DNA of 59,301 bases, from contig JADFVZ010000064.1 in assembly GCA_015222805.1 (NCBI GenBank), positions 1-59,301 of the forward strand. The letters are read 5' to 3'. A program made the position numbers and the translations under genes. Positions 52,825 to 59,301 of this stretch are shown here, in pieces; the first letter of the stretch is position 1, and each line of letters starts with the position of its first letter. A model generated the notes under the pieces. That model searched no databases and was not told the DNA's origin. It saw only the letters and a program-made list of their open reading frames with translations. This DNA comes from Pseudomonadota bacterium. GTDB taxonomy: Bacteria > Pseudomonadota > Gammaproteobacteria > Xanthomonadales > SZUA-36.

Positions 52825-53888
52825 CACTGATTCTCCAGTGCTGATTCAGCAAGGAGGTTGAGGGCGAGTCGGGCATAACGGGCGGTTTGCGGGTGTGGTG
52901 ATGCTGTCAGCTGTAGCAGGTCTGGTTTTACTTCAGGACGATTGCTTGTACTGAGTCCAAGTGCTGCCGCTGCCGCGGTTTTCGGTTCTGCCAGCCAAGC
53001 CAGTAAGTCATGGTGGATTTTCATATCAGTTGCGGAGAATCCAGCCAGGTAGTGGATGGCAATTGCTGCTATTTCCGGGCTTTTCGACAAGCACTGATAG
53101 AGTAAAGCCTTCCCTTGCTCTGCCGGCAGGGAGGTGTTGATTTTATCCAGTATTTCAGGTAACCGACGATTATCTGCATGTTCAATTAGAGTTGTCAGCG
53201 CAGCGAAATCCTCCAGTTGTAATCCCAGATCGGCACTAAGGTCAGTTAATGCTGCCTGCTGAGCAGTATCGGCCTGGCTTTGTTTTAGCAACTGCAGGCT
53301 TGATTGCAGCAACTGTTGCTGGTGTGTTTCTGCCAGAACCAGGGATGCATCCCGCAAAGCTGCCTGGCTCACCGGCATGACATCCAGATAATGCTGTAAG
53401 AAAGCCTGGGGTTGTTGGCCGAAGCTTTGTGCAGCCAATAGGTCATGTCTTCGTAACTGCAGGGTGCGGGCTCCTGAGGCTACAGCACGTATGTTAAACA
53501 ATGGCAACGAGTGCTGCGCAGACTCAGGATGAATCAGCCGAACCTGGGACCGATAATTGATCAGGTAATCAAGTACAGCAGGGTTTAATTGAGCGCCTGC
53601 CTGGGAGCTGGCAAATTCGGCCAGTTTCAAGTAGGTGTATTCAATCTCAATTGTTGATAATTCGAGATTACTTTTGAAGTCATCAAGAATAGTTAATGAC
53701 TGCGGTGCGGTCTGCTGGTGCAGGCTGCCTACCAGATCATCCGCCAGCTGTTTGTTCCTTTTCCTGTCGAGAACTAGCATAGCAGCCTCTCGATTTTGAA
53801 ATGTATTCACAGCAGGCAAGCCAAGGTCTTTTGCTATGGTGACCGAGCATGCCGAGAAGAGGAGAAGAATAACTAAGGTTTTTTTCAT
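52824..53888 (-). CDS. Exported helical-repeat protein of unknown function
   Basis: 354 residues from 53888, chosen for the signal peptide there (KKTLVILLLFSACSVTIA) and an AGG site; a longer frame upstream lacks support. The mature protein is almost all helix and Gln/Leu-rich, with HEAT-like ends (IAIHYLAGFSATDMKIHHDLL, TARYARLALNLLAE). The stop overlaps the carboxypeptidase start as TGATG, so translation of the two is probably coupled and the proteins may work together. Confidence 0.75.
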   Translation of the reverse strand: MKKTLVILLLFSACSVTIAKDLGLPAVNTFQNREAAMLVLDRKRNKQLADDLVGSLHQQTAPQSLTILDDFKSNLELSTIEIEYTYLKLAEFASSQAGAQLNPAVLDYLINYRSQVRLIHPESAQHSLPLFNIRAVASGARTLQLRRHDLLAAQSFGQQPQAFLQHYLDVMPVSQAALRDASLVLAETHQQQLLQSSLQLLKQSQADTAQQAALTDLSADLGLQLEDFAALTTLIEHADNRRLPEILDKINTSLPAEQGKALLYQCLSKSPEIAAIAIHYLAGFSATDMKIHHDLLAWLAEPKTAAAAALGLSTSNRPEVKPDLLQLTASPHPQTARYARLALNLLAESALENQ

Positions 53889-54031
53889 TGTACCGACCTG
53901 AAAGTAGCTTGCATTTATCATAGCAACTCGGGCGGTTCTGAACAAAATGATGCGGTGAACGGAAAGGCTGGTGTGGTCTAAATACAGACGGGAGGCCTAA
54001 TGACCCCCGATCTGAAACATTCTAATGCTTA

Positions 54032-54415
54032 TTACCTGCGAGCTGATTGCAAATTACTTAAGCCCAGCCCATTGAAAACATTGGTGTAGCCCACCTCAGC
54101 AAGGGCTTCCTGGGACACTCCGGCGCGGTGACCGCTGCGGCAGTAAAGAACTACGGGCCTGGATTTGTTGTTGCCGATAACTTTTATGAGCTCTGCAATG
54201 TCGTCATGGGGTATGTTGGGAACAGCCTCAAGGTGGCCTTCGGCATATTCTTTGGGACTGCGAACATCTATAACCAGTGCGCCATCATCAATCATTTGCC
54301 AGGCCTGGAGTGAAATCTCTTTTCGCTCTGCTGAACTGTCGCAGGCGCTGAGCAGGAGAGAGAGCAGTAACAACAGGCCTGAGAGTTGGAGAAAGGAGCG
54401 CTGATTAAACGGCAT
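54032..54415 (-). CDS. Rhodanese-domain lipoprotein
   Basis: 127 residues from ATG 54415, chosen because GAGG lies 8 bases upstream. Lipobox LLSAC (Cys25), then a single rhodanese domain: VIDVRSPKEYAEGHL and the active-site loop LYCRSGHRAG with Cys92. Probably a periplasmic-side sulfurtransferase or thiol-handling protein anchored in a membrane. It follows tamB after 53 bases on the same strand. Confidence 0.88.
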   Translation of the reverse strand: MPFNQRSFLQLSGLLLLLSLLLSACDSSAERKEISLQAWQMIDDGALVIDVRSPKEYAEGHLEAVPNIPHDDIAELIKVIGNNKSRPVVLYCRSGHRAGVSQEALAEVGYTNVFNGLGLSNLQSARR

Positions 54416-54468
54416 TGGTATTAACCTCATATTTTATTTGACTCGAAATCTAACAGCTTAATAATACA

Positions 54469-57400
54469 CTAACGATCTATGGAGTAGAGGACATCTACGC
54501 CCGAACCTGATTCGGCCGAGGTTCCCTGGATGGCCCAATTGCCAGTCAGTTCATATCGGGCTGAAACTTCATTGCCAGTATCAAACAGGCCAATTCCATA
54601 ACTGACAAACAACTTGGGGTAAATGTAGGTGCCAATATTCAGTGCACCAACCCCGTTTCCATGGTCGAAGTTGCTGCCGGTTGCAAGGTAAGCGACGGCA
54701 GATTCCTGATCGGTCTCCGGGTCTGTATACAGCTTCATGCGAATGGCATCGGGCCGACCGGCAACATTAATACCCGCGAGCTCAACTTCCGGGTCGGCAA
54801 AAATACGCCGTACGGCATAAATATCGAGGAGTGGATTGCTGACTTCTTTGCCATCGAAGCGAATCTCAGAGTCCAGGAACTCAAGATTTTGACCGTATTG
54901 ATGAAAAAATCCGTCAACCAGCTGGATTGAGCCGGTTGCCGTGGGAATGCCGGAGTTGCCTTCGAACATCAGCTCAACGCCTCCGACCAGCCGAGTTTTA
55001 ACAATATCCATAACGAAGCGGACATCATCACCGAGGGTAACTCTGACGGTGCCGTTAATGTCTAGCGGCAACTCTTTTTTCTGCGTTACTTCTTTAATAT
55101 CCAGGCCGGAAACCACAACGTCTTCAGAAACCGGTGTACTGCTGATCATTCCCGGCGGGGGAGTTATCAGGGCGCTGGGAATATCAATACTGCCATTAAG
55201 CGCCAGCTGGTTATTACTCATAAGGGCACTGAGGTCAAGTGATGCTTTCAGTTTCAGATTGGGGGCATTCAGCAACTGAAGGTCAGTGCCGGTAATGCTG
55301 AATTTGAGCGTGCTCTGTTTGCTGGAATTATTGATGCCCACATTAATTTGGCCTTCGCCTTCCCCGGCAATAAAACTACCCTGCAGGTTCGAGTTAGCAC
55401 CACTCGCAAGTTTACCCTCAAGGTTTAGCTTGCTTATTTCAAGCCCAAGTGGAGTGTAGACCAGACCGGCATGATTGATGTCGATAAGGCCTTCAAACTG
55501 AGGCTCGACAAGCTTGCCCTGTGCCTGCAGGTGGGTTTCAAATGTTCCGGATAAATCATCCAGGCCCGGGGCCAGCCATTTAAGTGCGACCAGGTCATCA
55601 AGGACGATATCAAGCTTGCCAGTGAAATTTGCTGCTTCAAGGTCAGTTGTATGGTCAATATTGAATTCAAGCTTTAAACCGGTACCTACCTTGAATGGCA
55701 GGTCAAACAGGCCTTTAAGCTGGTTACCGGGATCAAGTTTGAATGCAAACAGGCCCTGGTTTGTTTCAAGGCTTCCGGCGGTAGTGTCCACTGAGGCAAT
55801 AATCCCGGGGCTCATTATGATGCTGCCGTCAACAGATTGAATGCTGCTGAGGGACTGGTCGCCGTTGACAGTGACCGTACCACTCAGGCTCTGACTCATG
55901 GTCAGGTCGCTGGCGAAGAAAGGGCTTATCCATGCCAGAGGGAAATCATCCAGCTTTAAGCGGCTGGCTATTTGTTTATTATCTTCAGCTGCTTGCCTTT
56001 CCAGGCAGATTTCTGCATTAAGCTTATCGGGCTGCTGGCGGAAACAGACAGGCGTGAGCAGCAGCTGCATATCTGTATATTCAATCCGTGCAGGTTCCTG
56101 TAAGGTAATCTTGCCGGTAACAGGGGTGAAAATATTTATCGACTGGAGCATGCCGGCGAGGCTGAAACTACCCTGTTCCATGTTTATGTTTGCCTTGAGG
56201 CTGGTATCAAGGGTGTTCTCGTCTGCATTTATGTTAAGACTGAGAAGGTGTTCCTGACCTGCAGTTACAGGTTTCTCAGCAGTAAACTTTATCGACTCAA
56301 TCGGCAAATCAAGATCGGCCAGGTTAATCCTGGCGGCATCAATTTGTGCTACGAGCTGGAGTGACTGGCTGCTATTGACGGGAATCAGTGTGTCTATTTC
56401 CAGTTCCAGCATGTCCAGTGATGATCCGGCGGAGCTGATGTTTCCTGCCTGCAGGCTCACTAGCAGGTGTCGCCCATCCGGTGATTGTTGCAACTGTCCA
56501 TGGGCATTGATTTGCCCTGTGGTGTCACTAATTAATTGAGCCAGGTCAGGAATCACAATTTTGAAAACTGCATTGCCGGCCAGCGGGTCGTTGAGACCGG
56601 TTCTTCCCTTGAGCTCCAGCAGGGCATCGCCGCTGCTGGCTTTGATATCCATGTCCAGGTCGTTGCCACCCAGCATCTGTATATTGCCGCTGGCCTGTAG
56701 GGGATAATCCCGCAGCTGACCGTCTAATTGATGCAGCTGAATATTGATCCGCTCATCTTTTGGCTCGGTGCCAGCCTGCCATTGCAGGTCCATATCTACG
56801 CCGATATTGCCATTATAGTCAGGCCAGTAGTTGCCGGGATTAATGCTGTTACCGTTGATTTTGATATTGGTCCGCAAGTCAGGCTGCCACTGGATGTCAC
56901 CGCTGATGTTGAGCTCACCTTCCAGTATTCGGCTATTGAGGCGTTGCAGTTGCAAGCCGGTCTCGGTGCCTATGCCATCCAGCTGATAAACTCCGGTAGG
57001 AATATCTGCACCGGCAAGATTAAACTGGCCACTCAGCTGATACTCACTCAAAGACCCGTTGATTGCCATGTTACCTGAACTGCTTTCAAAGTCGGCTGCT
57101 GCAGATGCCAGTGGCCAGCTGAGGTTTTGCCAGTTCAGGGTGGCATCAATCGCATTAGCCAGCACATTAATATCACCCTCAAGGCGGGTAGGGGTGTTGT
57201 CTATAACTGCTAGTAATCCGCTAATGGATATTTCATCATCCTGGTAAACCAGGCGGGTATGGCCGCTGCTGCTAAGCTCGAGTGGCCAGTCGGGAACAAA
57301 TACACCGGCTTTTAGCTTTTTCCAGTCCAGCTCTCCATCAATAGCAAAACTATCCGGATTGATGCTCCCATGAAAATCAAAATTTCCGATTTCACCGTTC

Positions 57401-58455
57401 AGTGCAAGCCGTGCAATTTCAATGTTTTGCGGGCCACCTGTAACACTGAGTTGCCATTGCCCGTTGATGTTTTCAGCCTGCCTGCCGGAAAAGATGAGAT
57501 GGGAGTTGCCTTCAAGTTGCCAGTGACTTATGTTGCCGCTGCTGTTGATGAGTAATTGCTGGAGTTCGATAGAACTTTCATCGGCAAGCGGCAAAACTAG
57601 TTGCTCGCTTTGCAGCCGGACTTGCCAGTTGACCTCCTCAAGCAAGTCACGCAATACTGCGTTGAACTCAAGGTTGATATCACCACTGCTACTGAGATCA
57701 AGCTGCAGGTGCTGGGTGTTGCCGCTGGATGCGAGCTTGATAGTGTCACCGTTGAGCAACTGCAGGTACGGGTCCGGGCTGGCAGGATCAATCACTGGAA
57801 CCAGCTCCAATTCCAGTTGATGCTTCCAGGGGGGCTGTAGTTCGGTTAGCCCCGATAGTTTAATTTTTACAGCCAGCGCCTGATCCATGTCCGTATTTGT
57901 CGCCGGGGCAGTATCAGCAGCTCGGAATGCGAGTTCGGTCTTAAGTGTTTTCAGGCTGAGAACTTCACCGATTTGCAGGGCGGCACGGGTGTTTTTTGCT
58001 TCCAGTTGCAGGTCAAAGTCCTGATAAAGAAGATAAGTGATATCCAGGTTCTGAAGGTCAACATCCAGTGGCAGGGATAAATCCGTTTTGATTTCAGCTT
58101 CGGCATCAGCCAGGGCTTCGGCATCAGTTTCGGCAAGCAGGATTTCTATATTGTTGATGCGGAGGGTTTTAATTTCAAGCGTTAACGGAAACAGGTGATA
58201 GTCAATTTGGGTTTTTAGATTGTTAATGCTGACTTTGGTACCCGTATCCGAATAGCGTATTTTACCAATGTGGATACCGCTATTGATGCTGCCGTTGATG
58301 TTGTCAAAGGCGATCAGCGGTTTCTCATCTGACTCGGCAAAACCCAGGATCCAGCGGGTACCGGCTTCACTGCGGGTCAGCCATGAGTAGCCTGTGAGTA
58401 TCAGCAATAAGACAAGGCCAAAGGCCAGCAGCAGGTATTTAAGCCATTTTTTCAT
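54469..58455 (-). CDS. tamB: TamB (translocation and assembly module subunit)
   Basis: 1328 residues, the usual size. N-terminal membrane anchor (YLLLAFGLVLLLILTGYSWLTRSEAGTRW shown by key residues LLLAFGLVLLLILTG), a long repetitive beta-helix-like periplasmic part, and the C-terminal TamB/DUF490 domain with ELMFEGNSGIPTATGSIQLVDG, LYTDPETDQESAVAYLATG and ISYG-type ending (KLFVSYGIGLFD). It bridges the periplasm and works with TamA, and is implicated in lipid transport and outer-membrane protein assembly. Its ATG overlaps the tamA stop by 4 bases. Confidence 0.93.
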   Translation of the reverse strand: MKKWLKYLLLAFGLVLLLILTGYSWLTRSEAGTRWILGFAESDEKPLIAFDNINGSINSGIHIGKIRYSDTGTKVSINNLKTQIDYHLFPLTLEIKTLRINNIEILLAETDAEALADAEAEIKTDLSLPLDVDLQNLDITYLLYQDFDLQLEAKNTRAALQIGEVLSLKTLKTELAFRAADTAPATNTDMDQALAVKIKLSGLTELQPPWKHQLELELVPVIDPASPDPYLQLLNGDTIKLASSGNTQHLQLDLSSSGDINLEFNAVLRDLLEEVNWQVRLQSEQLVLPLADESSIELQQLLINSSGNISHWQLEGNSHLIFSGRQAENINGQWQLSVTGGPQNIEIARLALNGEIGNFDFHGSINPDSFAIDGELDWKKLKAGVFVPDWPLELSSSGHTRLVYQDDEISISGLLAVIDNTPTRLEGDINVLANAIDATLNWQNLSWPLASAAADFESSSGNMAINGSLSEYQLSGQFNLAGADIPTGVYQLDGIGTETGLQLQRLNSRILEGELNISGDIQWQPDLRTNIKINGNSINPGNYWPDYNGNIGVDMDLQWQAGTEPKDERINIQLHQLDGQLRDYPLQASGNIQMLGGNDLDMDIKASSGDALLELKGRTGLNDPLAGNAVFKIVIPDLAQLISDTTGQINAHGQLQQSPDGRHLLVSLQAGNISSAGSSLDMLELEIDTLIPVNSSQSLQLVAQIDAARINLADLDLPIESIKFTAEKPVTAGQEHLLSLNINADENTLDTSLKANINMEQGSFSLAGMLQSINIFTPVTGKITLQEPARIEYTDMQLLLTPVCFRQQPDKLNAEICLERQAAEDNKQIASRLKLDDFPLAWISPFFASDLTMSQSLSGTVTVNGDQSLSSIQSVDGSIIMSPGIIASVDTTAGSLETNQGLFAFKLDPGNQLKGLFDLPFKVGTGLKLEFNIDHTTDLEAANFTGKLDIVLDDLVALKWLAPGLDDLSGTFETHLQAQGKLVEPQFEGLIDINHAGLVYTPLGLEISKLNLEGKLASGANSNLQGSFIAGEGEGQINVGINNSSKQSTLKFSITGTDLQLLNAPNLKLKASLDLSALMSNNQLALNGSIDIPSALITPPPGMISSTPVSEDVVVSGLDIKEVTQKKELPLDINGTVRVTLGDDVRFVMDIVKTRLVGGVELMFEGNSGIPTATGSIQLVDGFFHQYGQNLEFLDSEIRFDGKEVSNPLLDIYAVRRIFADPEVELAGINVAGRPDAIRMKLYTDPETDQESAVAYLATGSNFDHGNGVGALNIGTYIYPKLFVSYGIGLFDTGNEVSARYELTGNWAIQGTSAESGSGVDVLYSIDR

Positions 58456-59301
58456 GGTAAAACCTTGCCTATGTTGAGGATGGGTACACCCAGTGAGAAA
58501 TGGATCCGCAAGCTGTTGTCAAAATCATCCAGCGGATAGGCTAAGTCCAGGCGTACAGGGCCGACTATGGTGTAATAGCGGAAGCCAATACCGACGCCCG
58601 CCTTGAGCTGGATATCGGAATAATCATTAAAGGCATTACCGATATCAGCAAATGCTGAAATTGACCAGTCATCCCCCACCAGGTACTCCAGTTCGGTGCT
58701 GGCAGTAATCAGGTGGTTCGACCCATTCTGGTTGTTGCTAAGAGCTTCAAACCCATAACCGCGCACGCTGTAGGTGCCGCCGGCTTTAAAACGAAACTGG
58801 TCTGGTAGTCGGGTCATGGACAGGTTGACTGTATCAGTGCCATCGCTAACCAGGAGTTCATCAACTGGAGCATTGGAATAACCTAGCTCCCCCCGAACTG
58901 TCAGCTTCAGCCGCTGACCAAACATCATGCTGAAATGACTGCCTATATAAATTTGTTCAAAACTCACGTCTGAGCCCAGGCTCTCGTTGGTGAGCAGTGC
59001 CCTGGCACGTGAATGAATCCCCCGGGTTGTATAACCCGCACCCTTCATTTGCAGCCAGTTCCACTCAGCCCCCAGGACCAGGCTGGTCTGGCTGGTTTCA
59101 AGGAACTCCTTAAGATCCGGGTTTTCATCAATCAGGTCGTCTGCTGCAGTATTGGTAGAGTGCAGGGCATTAAACTGTTCATCGAGGAACCCCAGGAACA
59201 GAGTTTGAGATAATGGCTGGGAACTGCCCTGCGGCCAGTATTCCGATAGCCTGCCTGCCCGTAGCCAGATGGAATTACGTGGCCCGTCAACGGCTGGGAA
59301 G
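58452..59301 (-). CDS. tamA: TamA, C-terminal barrel (5' end outside window)
   Basis: The frame is open from the right edge; the visible ~282 residues are the outer-membrane barrel of an Omp85 protein: RFKAGGTYSVRGYGFEAL (the RGY/F lid-lock motif), YLVGDDWSISAFADIGNAF and VGIGFRYYTIVGPVRLDLAYPLDD at the end. With tamB directly downstream and overlapping by 4 bases, this is TamA. POTRA domains would lie outside the window. Confidence 0.92.
   Translation of the reverse strand, partial: FPAVDGPRNSIWLRAGRLSEYWPQGSSQPLSQTLFLGFLDEQFNALHSTNTAADDLIDENPDLKEFLETSQTSLVLGAEWNWLQMKGAGYTTRGIHSRARALLTNESLGSDVSFEQIYIGSHFSMMFGQRLKLTVRGELGYSNAPVDELLVSDGTDTVNLSMTRLPDQFRFKAGGTYSVRGYGFEALSNNQNGSNHLITASTELEYLVGDDWSISAFADIGNAFNDYSDIQLKAGVGIGFRYYTIVGPVRLDLAYPLDDFDNSLRIHFSLGVPILNIGKVLP

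Noticed and set aside
54661..57840. Many plus-strand ORFs of 60-119 codons opposite tamB
   Set aside because: They are shadows of the tamB frame, lack ribosome-binding sites and show no protein-like features. The same holds for ORFs opposite the acyl-CoA dehydrogenase, sulfatase and DUF3604 genes.

Overview
The window looks like chromosomal DNA of a Gram-negative gammaproteobacterium, probably an environmental or marine heterotroph. It encodes an OmpR/EnvZ-type two-component pair, the TamA/TamB outer-membrane assembly module, two AsmA-type proteins, many outer-membrane barrels and lipoproteins, a formylglycine-type sulfatase, an FadE-type acyl-CoA dehydrogenase and an eight-haem periplasmic cytochrome. 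Base composition is roughly balanced. I cannot name a genus. I see no phage, CRISPR array, rRNA or convincing tRNA; the only mobile element recognised is a REP-associated tyrosine transposase (RAYT).

Layout. 1-5.4 kb: the end of a PnuC-type vitamin/nucleoside transporter, a convergent phosphotransferase-fold kinase, a small membrane protein, an acyl-CoA dehydrogenase, a periplasmic duplicated-domain protein whose 3' UTR can fold into a cloverleaf-like structure, and a LysR regulator divergent from a secreted sulfatase (5.4-7.0 kb). 7.2-14.8 kb: a MoxR/Bat-type operon (MoxR ATPase, HAD lipoprotein, DUF58, DUF4381, two VWA proteins, TPR protein, BatD) interrupted by two palindromic repeats. 15-21.4 kb: an HxlR regulator divergent from a truncated haemoglobin, an octahaem HEAT/TPR cytochrome, a DsbA/FrnE-like protein, an amino-acid permease, and the RAYT with its REP sequences.

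21.4-34.7 kb is the most unusual region. It contains two tandem DUF3604 (PHP-like metallohydrolase) exported proteins in an operon with an outer-membrane barrel, an AsmA protein, two DUF3313-like proteins, a paralogue of the same barrel, a membrane-anchored PpiC prolyl isomerase, and a HupE/UreJ-like membrane protein. I propose this as a candidate uncharacterised envelope system. 34.9-44.5 kb holds a POTRA-less Omp85-like barrel, DUF502, DUF481, OmpR/EnvZ-like regulators flanked by tandem 10-bp half-sites, a small basic exported protein, a DUF2202 ferritin-like protein, a gene split by an 8-A homopolymer, a glycine-zipper protein, and a secreted metallo-beta-lactamase-fold hydrolase. 44.6-59.3 kb holds an AraC regulator, three outer-membrane proteins (two of them tandem duplicates), a Sel1-repeat lipoprotein, an M14 carboxypeptidase coupled to an unknown exported protein, a rhodanese lipoprotein, TamB and the 3' part of TamA.

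All functional statements rest on reading motifs and protein architecture by eye; no database search was run.
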